Source: Hyphomicrobiales bacterium (GTDB lineage Bacteria > Pseudomonadota > Alphaproteobacteria > Rhizobiales > Beijerinckiaceae). Taken from it: 64,000 nucleotides of DNA. Below, one piece after another: positions 7,800-15,873 of this stretch (position 1 is its first letter; each line of letters starts with the position of its first letter). The notes below the pieces were generated by a model. The model ran no database searches and was not told the DNA's origin. It saw only the letters and a program-made list of their open reading frames with translations. The position numbers and the translations under genes are program-made. The stretch lies in NCBI GenBank assembly GCA_027484605.1, contig JAIXSR010000034.1, positions 1 through 64,000 on the forward strand, written 5' to 3'.

Positions 7800-9059
7800 T
7801 CAGGTGTCGGAACCGAACAGGTCGCCCTGGGGAGTGCCAAGGCCAAGCGTTTCGAAGATCTGGGGAATCCTCTCCTTGAGCGCGAAGAAGCCGCGCGTCG
7901 CATGCGGCCAGCAGGCCTCGTCATGGGGCCGGCGGATTTCCACGAGCGCGATACCCTGCCGCGCCAGAACCGGCGCGGCCTCCGCCAGCGCTTCCGCCAC
8001 CGGGCCGACCGGCGCATAGGCCGTGACGATCCGCGTGAGGCCATGCCGCCGCGCCCAGTCGCCGAGGGCGATCGCGGTCAGGCTGGGGAGCCGCGTCGCC
8101 GCGACGCCCCGATGCTGCGCGGCCCGGGCGAGCCCGTCCGCCAGAGCCGCCTCGGTGAAGGCCTTCACCCCCTCGGAAACCGGCAGCGGCGAGCGGCCCT
8201 CGACAGCGCTGGCGCCGGCAATGGCCAAAGGCGAAACGCCCTCCGGAAGAAGGCTCTCGGAATGGAGATCCTCTTCCGTCAGCAGCAGCCCGGCCGGCCC
8301 GCCCCCCGGGCCGGCCAAAGGCGCGCGCAGGCGCTGAGCGGCCGGCAGCGGCGGTTCGTCGAGCGCCGGCGCCTCCTTCGCGAGGCCGCGCGGCGAGAAA
8401 CGCCCGCCCGTGAAGCCGGCAATGTTGTCGGCCCGGGCGAGATAGGTCTTGCCGCGTGTATGCAGCCCGCCCACCCAGCGCCACGAGCAGGTATTCGAGG
8501 CCGGGTCGCCATCCAGCAGGTGCCGGATCATGTAATCCGCCCCCAGTTCCCAGGGCAGGCGCAGGGTGAAGATCCAGATCGAGGCGAACCACATCCGGGC
8601 ATGGTTGTGGAGATAGCCGGTCTCCTCCAGCTCGGCGATCCAGGCATCGAAGGCGTCGATCCCGGTCCTTCCGGCCAGGGCGGCCTCATAGGCCTTGCGG
8701 AACCCGCCTTTCTCGCCCAGCGCCGCCACCTGCCCCGCCAGCGCCTCGCGATAGCGGCGCCAGATCTCCGGGCGTGTTTCGAGATGGCCCTTGAAATAGG
8801 CGCGCCAGAGCACTTCCTGGATGAATTTCTCGGCGGCTGCCGGTGAATGGCGGCCGAGCACGCCCTCGAGCACGTCCTGTTCGGTGACGAGCCGATGGCG
8901 CAGATAGGGCGAGAGCCCCGAGACATTGTCCCGCCGGTCGGGCCCGAAATCGCTGTTGCGGCGATTGGCGTAATCCCGGCCGGCCGAAGGCAGGAAGGCC
9001 CGGAGGCGAAGAAGCCCGGCCGCGCGGCCGGGCTCGAAATGGCGTGACGTGGTCATCAT
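7800..9059 (-). CDS. Photolyase/cryptochrome-like FAD-binding protein, possibly permuted
   Basis: This 419-residue protein starts directly with the helical FAD-binding domain of the photolyase/cryptochrome family (about residues 20-225). Recognisable motifs are FIQEVLWRAYFK, TGYLHNHARMWFAS, LDGDPASNTCSWRWVGG and the KTYLARADNI stretch. The usual N-terminal alpha/beta antenna domain is absent. Instead, residues about 258-419 form an alpha/beta-looking segment (AGLLLTEEDLHSESL, RIVTAYAPVGPVAEAL, then a GIALVEIRRPHDEACWP stretch) that resembles the missing antenna domain placed after the FAD domain. GGGAG precedes the ATG at 9059. Light-driven DNA repair or sensing is expected of the family; activity here is unproven. 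Confidence 0.8.
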   Translation of the reverse strand: MMTTSRHFEPGRAAGLLRLRAFLPSAGRDYANRRNSDFGPDRRDNVSGLSPYLRHRLVTEQDVLEGVLGRHSPAAAEKFIQEVLWRAYFKGHLETRPEIWRRYREALAGQVAALGEKGGFRKAYEAALAGRTGIDAFDAWIAELEETGYLHNHARMWFASIWIFTLRLPWELGADYMIRHLLDGDPASNTCSWRWVGGLHTRGKTYLARADNIAGFTGGRFSPRGLAKEAPALDEPPLPAAQRLRAPLAGPGGGPAGLLLTEEDLHSESLLPEGVSPLAIAGASAVEGRSPLPVSEGVKAFTEAALADGLARAAQHRGVAATRLPSLTAIALGDWARRHGLTRIVTAYAPVGPVAEALAEAAPVLARQGIALVEIRRPHDEACWPHATRGFFALKERIPQIFETLGLGTPQGDLFGSDT

Positions 9060-9104
9060 GATCTCCCGCCGGACTTACGCTCCCGGCAGGCCGGCGGATG
9101 AACC

Positions 9105-9713
9105 TCAGGCGAGGCCTTCCGCCTTGAGCGCCGCCTGCACGGCCGGGCGGGCGGCGACACGGCCCATGAAGGCCTTCAGGCGCGGCCAGGTCTCGAGCGG
9201 GATGCCGACGAAATTCGTCCAGTTGGCCACCACGAAGAGATAGGCATCGGCCACGGTGAAGGCGGCGCTGGTCACATGGTCGCGGCCATCGGCGAAGAGC
9301 GATTCGACATGGTCGAGATGCTTGGCCACGGCCTTGCGGGCAGCCTCCTTCTCCGCGTCGGAACTGGTCGGCACGAAGAGCGGGACGAAGGCCTTGTGCA
9401 GCTCCGAAGCGACGAAGTTCAGGATTTCCTGAACCCGGGCGCGCGCCATCGTGCCCGCCTGCGGCGCGAGTTCGCGCGCCCCTTCCCGGTCGGCGAGGAA
9501 CTGGACGATCGCCGCCCCTTCGGTGATCCGCGTGCCGTCATCCAGTTCAAGCACCGGCACCTGGCCCTTCGGGTTGATGGCGTAGTAGTCGCCACCACCG
9601 GCCAGCATCTTGGTCTTGGTGTCGACACGCTGGAGCGTGACCGGAAGGTTCAGCTCGTTGATCACGATATGGGGCGAGAGCGAGCAGGCGCCGGGCGAGA
9701 AATAGAGTTTCAT
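9105..9713 (-). CDS. Beta-class-like glutathione S-transferase
   Basis: This 202-residue protein has an N-terminal thioredoxin-fold domain (MKLYFSPGACSLSPHIVI, with the beta-class Cys at about position 10, and NPKGQVPVLELDDG) and a C-terminal helical domain ending in AFMGRVAARPAVQAAL. Such enzymes conjugate glutathione to electrophiles or act as glutathione peroxidases in the cytoplasm. AAGGAG sits before the ATG. It is divergent from an HxlR regulator across a 121-bp region with four GGTAAC half-sites, so the regulator probably controls it. Confidence 0.92.
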   Translation of the reverse strand: MKLYFSPGACSLSPHIVINELNLPVTLQRVDTKTKMLAGGGDYYAINPKGQVPVLELDDGTRITEGAAIVQFLADREGARELAPQAGTMARARVQEILNFVASELHKAFVPLFVPTSSDAEKEAARKAVAKHLDHVESLFADGRDHVTSAAFTVADAYLFVVANWTNFVGIPLETWPRLKAFMGRVAARPAVQAALKAEGLA

Positions 9714-9761
9714 CAGCGGTCTCCTTGACGGGATGGGATGGCGCTTTCCTTAGCTGCTCTG

Positions 9762-9822
9762 GTTACCTTTGGAAATCGGATTACTTGTGGTAACTGGCAA
9801 TATCAGGTAACCCACAGGTAAC
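9762..9822. promoter_or_regulatory. Putative HxlR operator region with four GGTAAC/GTTACC boxes
   Basis: The hexamer GGTAAC or its complement occurs at 9762-9767 (GTTACC), 9789-9794, 9806-9811 and 9817-9822 between the divergent gst and hxlR-family genes. TTACTTGTGGTAA at 9781-9793 is also a short inverted repeat. The last box lies only 12 bp from the regulator start, which fits autorepression. Binding is inferred from arrangement only. Confidence 0.55.
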
Positions 9823-9834
9823 AAGGAGACTTCG

Positions 9835-10245
9835 ATGGCCCTCAGGATGCGCAAGAACAAGGTGGCTGCCCCCTTGCCGAATTGCCCGCTGACGGCCTGC
9901 CTGTCGCTGATCGGCGGCGCATGGACGCCGCACATCATCTGGTATCTCTCCGGCGGGCCGCGGCGCTTCTCGGAACTTCGCGCCGACATGACCGGCATTT
10001 CCTCCAAGGTCCTGACCCAGCGCCTGCGCGAACTCGAGGAAAGCGGCGTCGCCAGCCGCACCGTGCTGCCGACATCCCCGCCCTCGGTGGAATATGCCCT
10101 GACCGAACTGGGCCATGACCTCCTCCCCGCCATCCGCTCCATCGTCGAGATCGGCCACAAGCTGAAATCGCACCAGCAGCGCCGGCAGGACACGACGCCG
10201 CCGGAAGAGCCCCGCCCGGCCGGGCCGCGGATCTCCCGCCTCTGA
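9835..10245 (+). CDS. HxlR-family winged-helix transcriptional regulator
   Basis: The protein has 136 residues. An N-terminal Cys (PNCPLTACLSLIGGAWTPHI) is followed by the HxlR winged helix: GGPRRFSELRADMTGISSKV, then LTQRLRELEESGV and a wing with EYALTELGHDLLP. Members respond to electrophiles or quinones, often through the conserved N-terminal Cys, and commonly control a neighbouring detoxification gene. AAGGAGA precedes the ATG. The divergent glutathione transferase is the obvious target. Confidence 0.92.
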   Translation: MALRMRKNKVAAPLPNCPLTACLSLIGGAWTPHIIWYLSGGPRRFSELRADMTGISSKVLTQRLRELEESGVASRTVLPTSPPSVEYALTELGHDLLPAIRSIVEIGHKLKSHQQRRQDTTPPEEPRPAGPRISRL

Positions 10246-10272
10246 GTGCCACCACGCTCGATCTCCATCATT

Positions 10273-10357
10273 TTGTATACTGAAGAATCAGAAAACTTGT
10301 TCGCAACGGCCACATTGCGGAATCCCAAGGCCTGTTCTAGTTGTCTCTGTATACAAC
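10273..10357 (+). promoter_or_regulatory. vanA upstream region with TTGTATAC / GTATACAA operator-like boxes
   Basis: TTGTATAC lies at 10273-10280 and TGTATACAAC at 10348-10357, the second 20 bp before the vanA ATG. TTGTATACAA-like palindromes are typical of FadR-subfamily GntR regulators, and such a gene lies immediately downstream of vanA. Repression of the vanA-gntR-vanB operon by that regulator is the likely arrangement (inference). Confidence 0.5.
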
Positions 10358-10377
10358 TTGAACACAGGAAACGCGCC

Positions 10378-11421
10378 ATGACCGCCTCGTTCCCCCTGAA
10401 TGCCTGGTATGCCGCTGCCTGGGATGTCGAGGTCAAGCGCGCGCTCCTCCCCCGCACGATCTGCGGGAAGAAGATCGTCCTTTACCGCACCGAGGCCGGC
10501 GCGCCGGTGGCCTTGGCCGATGCCTGCTGGCACCGGCTGGTGCCGCTCTCGCGCGGGCATCTGCGCGGCGACGAGGTGGTCTGCGCCTATCACGGGCTGG
10601 TCTTCAACCCGCAGGGTCGCTGCACCTTCATGCCCTCGCAGGAAACGATCAATCCCAGCGCCTGCGTCCGCGCCTACCCTGTCGCGGAGAAGCACCGCTT
10701 CCTCTGGATCTGGCCGGGCGACCCGGCCCTGGCCGATCCGGCGAAGATCCCGGACCTGCACTGGAACCGGGATCCGGACTGGGAGGGCGATGGCAAGCTG
10801 ATCCATGCCCGCTGCGACTATCGCCTGGTGATCGACAACCTGATGGACCTGACCCACGAGACCTTCGTGCATGGCTCCTCGATCGGCAATGCCGCCGTCG
10901 CCGAGGCGCCCTTCGTCACCACCCATGGTGACCGCACCGCCACCGTGACCCGCTGGATGATCGATATCGAGCCGCCGCCCTTCTGGCGCAGCCAGCTGGG
11001 CAAGCCCGGCACTGTCGATCGCTGGCAGATCATCCGCTTCGAGGCGCCGGCCACGATCGTGATCGATGTCGGCGTCGCCCCCACCGGGACAGGCGCGCCG
11101 GAGGGCGATCGCAGCCAGGGCGTCAACGGCATGGTGCTGAACACGATCACCCCGGAAACCGACCGGACCTGCCATTATTTCTGGGCTTTTGCCCGAAATT
11201 ACCGCCGCCATGACCAGGCGCTGACGACCCAGCTCTGCGAGGGGGTCAGCAGCATCTTCCGCGAGGACGAGGCCATTCTCGAGGCGCAGCAGCAGGCCAT
11301 CGACGAGAATCCCGGCCGGATCTTCTACAATCTCAACATCGATTCCGGGTCGATGTGGGCCCGCCGCCTGATCGACCGGATGATCGGCGCGGAACAGCCC
11401 GTGCCGCAGGCAGCGGAGTGA
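10378..11421 (+). CDS. vanA: VanA-like aromatic O-demethylase oxygenase subunit
   Basis: This 347-residue Rieske non-haem iron oxygenase has Rieske ligands at CWH and CAYH (C-x-H ... C-x2-H) and the mononuclear iron site in DNLMDLTHETFVHGS (D..D..H....H). It matches VanA of vanillate monooxygenase in length and motif order. VanA with its reductase VanB converts vanillate to protocatechuate with release of formaldehyde. The Met at 10378 (MTASFPLNAWYAAAW) is the family start. The operon continues with a GntR regulator and vanB. Substrate could also be another methoxybenzoate or a related ring-bearing acid. Confidence 0.87.
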   Translation: MTASFPLNAWYAAAWDVEVKRALLPRTICGKKIVLYRTEAGAPVALADACWHRLVPLSRGHLRGDEVVCAYHGLVFNPQGRCTFMPSQETINPSACVRAYPVAEKHRFLWIWPGDPALADPAKIPDLHWNRDPDWEGDGKLIHARCDYRLVIDNLMDLTHETFVHGSSIGNAAVAEAPFVTTHGDRTATVTRWMIDIEPPPFWRSQLGKPGTVDRWQIIRFEAPATIVIDVGVAPTGTGAPEGDRSQGVNGMVLNTITPETDRTCHYFWAFARNYRRHDQALTTQLCEGVSSIFREDEAILEAQQQAIDENPGRIFYNLNIDSGSMWARRLIDRMIGAEQPVPQAAE

Positions 11422-11425
11422 GCCG

Positions 11426-12214
11426 ATGACCGGAACCGCCCTCCCCGAAGCCGCGATCGAAACCGCCCGCCCGCGCGAGGATCGCGGCCATTCGCAGAGC
11501 GTCCGCGCCCAGCTCGCCCTGCGGGAACTGCTCCTGTCCGGCGAGATCGCACCCGGCGCCCGTCTCTCCGAACTGGCGATCGTCGAGCGGATCGGCGTCT
11601 CGCGGACGCCGGTCCGCGCAGCGCTGACCCACCTTGCCGAGGAGGGCCTTGTCGAGCCGATCCCCTCGGGCGGTTTCGCGGCACGGGCCTTCAGCGAGCA
11701 GGATGTGCGCGATTCCATCGAGCTGCGCGGCACATTGGAAGGCCTTGCCGCCCGCCTCGCGGCCGAGAGGGGCATCAGCGCGCTTGCCGCCCGGACCCTG
11801 CGCGACCTGCTTGCCCGGCTCGATGCGGTGGTAGCCGGCCCGCTCGGCGCGCCGGATGTCTTCGAGCGCTATATCGCGCTCAATGCCGAATGGCACCGCG
11901 AGATCACCGGGCTCGCCGGGAGCCGGGTCATCGAGCGCCAGATCGAGCGCGTCATGGCCCTGCCCTTCGCCTCGCCCAGTGCCTTCGTCATGGCCCAGGC
12001 CCAGACCGAGGAGGCCCGGCGCATCCTCACCCTTGCGCAGGACCAGCACCATGCCGTGGTCGAGGCGATCATCCAGCGCGAGGGCGCGCGGGCCGAGGCG
12101 CTGATGCGCGAGCATTCCCGGCTCGCCAGCCGGAACCTCGCCCATGCTGCCCGTTCGCGGCAGGCCATGGCGCAGGTGGCAGGCGGCGCGCTGATCCGCC
12201 TCCGCCCGGCCTGA
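11426..12214 (+). CDS. GntR (FadR/FCD subfamily) regulator, VanR-like
   Basis: This 262-residue protein has an N-terminal winged helix (LRELLLSGEIAPGARLSELA, IGVSRTPVRAALTHLAEEGL) and a C-terminal all-helical FCD ligand domain with metal-site-type residues (NAEWHREI, QDQHHAVVEAI, MREHSRLASRN). The gene starts 5 bp after vanA with GGAG overlapping the vanA stop region. Its place between vanA and vanB, and the two TTGTATAC boxes before vanA, point to local repression relieved by vanillate or a similar acid. Confidence 0.87.
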   Translation: MTGTALPEAAIETARPREDRGHSQSVRAQLALRELLLSGEIAPGARLSELAIVERIGVSRTPVRAALTHLAEEGLVEPIPSGGFAARAFSEQDVRDSIELRGTLEGLAARLAAERGISALAARTLRDLLARLDAVVAGPLGAPDVFERYIALNAEWHREITGLAGSRVIERQIERVMALPFASPSAFVMAQAQTEEARRILTLAQDQHHAVVEAIIQREGARAEALMREHSRLASRNLAHAARSRQAMAQVAGGALIRLRPA

Positions 12215-12224
12215 GGAGAGCACG

Positions 12225-13202
12225 ATGCGCTTTGCCCTGACCTGGCAGGAAGCCACCCTGCGTGCCGTGAACGACCTCACGCCGGATATCCGCGAATTCC
12301 AGATCGTCCCCGCTGCCGGCTGCCAGAGCTTCCTGCCCGGCGCGCATATCGATCTCGGCCTCACCCTGGGCGGCCTGCCGGAAACGCGCTCCTATTCGCT
12401 GGTCGGCGAGCCCGGCGGCGATCATTACCGCATCGCGGTGAAACGCCGGCCCGACAGCCGCGGCGGCTCGGCCTATCTCTGGAGCCTCGCGCCCGGCGCC
12501 CGCCTCGCCATCACCCAGCCGAAAACCGCTTTCGAGATCGGCTTCTGCCGGCGCGAATACCTGCTCGTCGCCGGCGGCATCGGCATCACGCCGCTGGTCG
12601 GCATGGCCGGGCTGATGCGCCGGCGCGGCAGCCGGGTCCGGCTGCTCTATGCCGCCCGCAAAACGGAGGATCTCGCCTATCTGCACCAGCTGCGTGCCCT
12701 TCTCGGCGACGACCTCGAGATTTTCCTCTCGGAATCCGGCCGGCGGATCGATTTCACCGCCGCCTTTGCCGCGCTCGGGCCGGATGCGCTCTGCGCGCTC
12801 TGCGGCCCGATGCCGATGCTCGAGGATGCGCGCCGGGCCTGGAGCACCGCCGGGCGGCCGATGGCCGATCTGCGCTGGGAGACCTTCGGCACATCCGGCC
12901 ATCTCGCCGCCGAGGCTTTCACCGTCCGGCTGCCCCGGCACAATCTGGAACTGGTCGTTCCGCGCAACCGCACCCTGCTCGACACGCTGGAAGAGGCGGG
13001 GATCGACGTGATCCATGATTGCCGGAAGGGCGAATGCGGCCTCTGCGCGATGGATGTCCTCGCGATTGACGGCCTGATCGACCATCGCGACGTGTTCTTC
13101 TCCGATCACGAAAAGGCCGGGAACCGCCGGCTCTGCGCCTGCGTGTCCCGCGCCAACGGCACGCTCACGCTCGATACGGATTTCCGGCCGGACGTGCTCT
13201 GA
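12225..13202 (+). CDS. vanB: VanB-like ferredoxin-type oxidoreductase subunit
   Basis: This 325-residue class IA oxygenase reductase has an N-terminal flavin-binding barrel (ETRSYSLVGEPGGDHYRIAV), an NAD-binding domain (LLVAGGIGITPLVGMA, LCGPMPMLEDAR) and a C-terminal plant-type 2Fe-2S domain with Cys ligands in CRKGECGLCAMDV and a fourth Cys in RRLCACVS. It passes electrons from NADH to the VanA Rieske centre. It follows the GntR gene by 10 bp. Confidence 0.9.
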   Translation: MRFALTWQEATLRAVNDLTPDIREFQIVPAAGCQSFLPGAHIDLGLTLGGLPETRSYSLVGEPGGDHYRIAVKRRPDSRGGSAYLWSLAPGARLAITQPKTAFEIGFCRREYLLVAGGIGITPLVGMAGLMRRRGSRVRLLYAARKTEDLAYLHQLRALLGDDLEIFLSESGRRIDFTAAFAALGPDALCALCGPMPMLEDARRAWSTAGRPMADLRWETFGTSGHLAAEAFTVRLPRHNLELVVPRNRTLLDTLEEAGIDVIHDCRKGECGLCAMDVLAIDGLIDHRDVFFSDHEKAGNRRLCACVSRANGTLTLDTDFRPDVL

Positions 13203-13234
13203 GGCCCCTCACCCGCCGGCGCGATGCGCCGTCG

Positions 13235-13257
13235 GCCTCTCCCCGGCGGGGAGAGGC
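13235..13257. terminator. Palindromic hairpin between convergent vanB and metE-like genes
   Basis: GCCTCTCCCC and GGGGAGAGGC form a perfect 10-bp stem around a 3-base loop. It lies between two convergent gene ends and is preceded by a second GC-rich inverted repeat (about 13215-13236). There is no T-run, so it may be an intergenic palindromic repeat family that also blocks read-through. Confidence 0.55.
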
Positions 13258-13270
13258 GGGGCGGCGCCCC

Positions 13271-14374
13271 TTACGCGTCCTTCCAGACCTCGGCGGCCAG
13301 CTCGACGATCATCTCGAGCTTCTTCCACTGCTCGTCCTCGGCCAGCGTGTTGCCTTCCTCGGTCGAGGCGAAGCCGCATTGCGGCGAGAGGCAGAGCTGG
13401 TCGAGCGAGACGAATTTCGACGCCTCGTCGATGCGGCGGCGGATATCGTCCTTCGCTTCCAGCACGCCGGTCTTCGAGGTGACAAGGCCGAGCACGACAT
13501 GCTTGCCCTTCGGCAGGAAGCGCAGGGGCTCGAAGCCGCCGGCGCGGTCGCTGTCCCATTCCATGAAGTAGCCATCGACCGGCATGGCATTGAACAGCAC
13601 CTCGGCCACCGGCTCGTAGCCGCCGGAAGCGATGAAGGTCGAGCGGAAATTGCCGCGGCAGAGATGCATGGTGATGGCAAGATCGGCCGGCTTGTTCTCG
13701 AGCGCCTTGCGCACCATGCCGGCATAGATATCCGGCTGCTTCTCCGGATCATCGCCGCGCCCGCGCAGCATCTCGCGCTGGTTGGGATCGCACAGATAGG
13801 CGAAGGAGATGTCGTCGAGCTGCAGGTAGCGGCAGCCGGCATCGTAGAAGGCGCCGACCGCCTTGCCATAGGCCGCGCCGACATCGGCATAGAACGCATC
13901 CATATCGGCATAGATGCCGGGATTCATCATCTTGCGGCCACCGCGATAATGCAGCATCGACGGGCCCGGAATGGTCATTTTCGGCGTGGCGCGGGTATTC
14001 GCCTTGAGGAAGGTGAAATGCTCGATCATCGGATGGCCGGAAAACCCGACCTTGCCGGTGATGCGCAGGGCCTTGGCAATGCCGACCCCGCCCTTGAAAT
14101 TCATGCCGGAATCCGCCTCGACGGAGGCGACGCCGTCGAGCTGCTCGAGGAAGTCGAAATGCCAGAAGGCGCGGCGGAACTCGCCATCGGTCACGCCCTT
14201 GAGGCCAACCGCTTCCTGCTTGGCGATCAGCGCCTTGATCTCGCGATCCTCGATCGCCTTGAGCCCCTCGGCGCCGAGCGTGCCGGCGGCGCGCTCCTCG
14301 CGGGCTTTCCTGAGCGCGGCCGGGCGCAGCAGCGAGCCGACCTGGTCGGCGCGGAATGGCGGTCTTGCAGTCAT
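13271..14374 (-). CDS. MetE C-terminal-domain-like zinc methyltransferase
   Basis: This 367-residue protein covers only the catalytic barrel of cobalamin-independent methionine synthase. It has the FRADQVGSLLRP start, GVTDGEFRR, and likely zinc ligands His and Cys in MHLCRGN, Glu in MEWDSD and Cys in SPQCGF. Stand-alone members include methionine synthase variants and the epoxyalkane:coenzyme M transferase type, all activating a thiol on zinc. It is the last gene after Liv operon 2, 18 bp downstream of livF, in a methoxyaromatic cluster, so a role in C1 handling is possible but unproven. Confidence 0.8.
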   Translation of the reverse strand: MTARPPFRADQVGSLLRPAALRKAREERAAGTLGAEGLKAIEDREIKALIAKQEAVGLKGVTDGEFRRAFWHFDFLEQLDGVASVEADSGMNFKGGVGIAKALRITGKVGFSGHPMIEHFTFLKANTRATPKMTIPGPSMLHYRGGRKMMNPGIYADMDAFYADVGAAYGKAVGAFYDAGCRYLQLDDISFAYLCDPNQREMLRGRGDDPEKQPDIYAGMVRKALENKPADLAITMHLCRGNFRSTFIASGGYEPVAEVLFNAMPVDGYFMEWDSDRAGGFEPLRFLPKGKHVVLGLVTSKTGVLEAKDDIRRRIDEASKFVSLDQLCLSPQCGFASTEEGNTLAEDEQWKKLEMIVELAAEVWKDA

Positions 14375-14392
14375 GATATCCTCCGGGAGGTT

Positions 14393-15127
14393 TCAGGAAT
14401 GGGCGCGCGCACCGGCTTTCCTGCCGGTGACGCCGAGATGGGTTTCGAGCGGGGCCGGATCGGCGATCAGGCTGGCACTCGAGGATTGGTGCACGATGGC
14501 GCCGCGATCGAGGATGATCGCCGCATCGGTGACGCCGAGGATCTTCTGGGCATGCTGCTCGACGATGATGGCCGAAAGCCCCTCGTCCCGGGTGATGCGC
14601 TTCAGCGCGGCCAGCAATTCCTCGATGATGATCGGCGCAAGACCCTCGGTCGGCTCGTCGAGCAGAATGAGCCTGGGGTTCAGCACCAGCGCCCGCGCCA
14701 CGGCCAGCATCTGCTGCTCGCCGCCGGAAAGCTGGTTGCCCATATTGCCGCGCCGCTCCTTGAGCCGCGGGAACATGCGATAGACCGCCTCGACATCCCA
14801 GGGGCCCGGCAAGGCGACGGCGGTGAGATTCTCCTCCACCGTCAGCGACTTGAAGATGTTCCGCTCCTGCGGCACCCAGCCGATCCCGCCACGTGCCCGG
14901 AGGTCGGAGCGGAGCTTCGTGATGTCGCGCCCCTCGAAGCGGATCGTCCCGCCGAGATGGCGTGTTGCCCCGATGATCGTGTTGAGCAGCGTGGTCTTGC
15001 CCGTGCCGTTGCGGCCGAGCACGGCCAGCGAGCGGCCGGCCTCCAGCGTCAGGCTGACATCGTTGATCACCCGCGCCAGGCCATAGCCGGCGGAGAGCTG
15101 CGCAAGCTGGAGAAGCGGCTCAGCCAT
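14393..15127 (-). CDS. livF: Branched-chain-type ABC transporter ATPase LivF (system 2)
   Basis: This 244-residue ABC ATPase has Walker A GRNGTGKTT, PQERNIFKSLTV, signature LSGGEQQML and Walker B LILLDEPTEGLAP. The ATG at 15127 overlaps livG by 8 bp. It is part of a livH-livM-livG-livF set placed between aromatic catabolic genes. Confidence 0.92.
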   Translation of the reverse strand: MAEPLLQLAQLSAGYGLARVINDVSLTLEAGRSLAVLGRNGTGKTTLLNTIIGATRHLGGTIRFEGRDITKLRSDLRARGGIGWVPQERNIFKSLTVEENLTAVALPGPWDVEAVYRMFPRLKERRGNMGNQLSGGEQQMLAVARALVLNPRLILLDEPTEGLAPIIIEELLAALKRITRDEGLSAIIVEQHAQKILGVTDAAIILDRGAIVHQSSSASLIADPAPLETHLGVTGRKAGARAHS

Positions 15128-15872
15128 CGAGGCTCTCCCCGAGATAGACCGCCCGGACACGCGGATCATTGGCGATTTCCGACACCGTGCCCTCGGTGAA
15201 CAGCGCGCCGTTCACCAGCACCGAGATGCGCTCGGCGAAGGAGAAGACGAGGTCCATGTCATGCTCGATCAGCAGCACCGAGACATCGCGCGGCAGGGCG
15301 GCGACAGTGGCCAGCAGGTCATGCCGCTCGGCCTCCGGCACGCCGGCCGCCGGCTCGTCCAGCAGCAGCACGCGCGGCTGGCAGGCAAAGGCCAGCGCGA
15401 TTTCCAGCAGGCGCTGCTTGCCATAGGGCAGGCTCGCGGTCCGCTCCTCCAGCACATCGACCAGCTTGAACCGGGTGGCGATCTCGACGATCTCGTCGAT
15501 CACAACCGATTTGGAGCCGGCCGGACGCCAGAATTCGTAGCCATGGCCCATCCGCTCCGAGACCGCGACGCCCAGGCTCTCCAGCGGCGTCATGCCGGCG
15601 AAGAGCTGGTTGATCTGGAAGGTGCGCACCAGCCCGCGCTTGACGCGCCGTTCCGGCGGCATGGCGGAAATGTCCTCGCCATGCAGGCGGATCGTCCCGG
15701 CACTCGGCTGCAGCACGCCCGTCAGCAGGTTGACGAAGGTGGTCTTGCCGGCCCCGTTCGGCCCGATCAGGGCATGGCGGGCACCCGGCTCGAGGCGGAA
15801 GCTCACATTGTCGGTGGCGACGATGCCGCCGAAGCGCTTCTCCAGGCCGACAGTCTCGAGGGCGGCGCTCAT
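15120..15872 (-). CDS. livG: Branched-chain-type ABC transporter ATPase LivG (system 2)
   Basis: This 250-residue ABC ATPase has Walker A GPNGAGKTT, signature LPYGKQRLLE, Walker B VLLLDEPAAGVP and the LivG-type RTFQINQLFAGMT. The ATG at 15872 lies 1 bp from the livM stop; an upstream TTG (15890) is possible but less likely. Confidence 0.92.
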   Translation of the reverse strand: MSAALETVGLEKRFGGIVATDNVSFRLEPGARHALIGPNGAGKTTFVNLLTGVLQPSAGTIRLHGEDISAMPPERRVKRGLVRTFQINQLFAGMTPLESLGVAVSERMGHGYEFWRPAGSKSVVIDEIVEIATRFKLVDVLEERTASLPYGKQRLLEIALAFACQPRVLLLDEPAAGVPEAERHDLLATVAALPRDVSVLLIEHDMDLVFSFAERISVLVNGALFTEGTVSEIANDPRVRAVYLGESLDG

Positions 15873-15873
15873 C

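Noticed and set aside
13235-13257. Hairpin considered as part of a CRISPR-like or REP array.
   Set aside because: Only one copy with a neighbouring GC palindrome is present; there are no regularly spaced repeats anywhere in the window that would make a CRISPR array.
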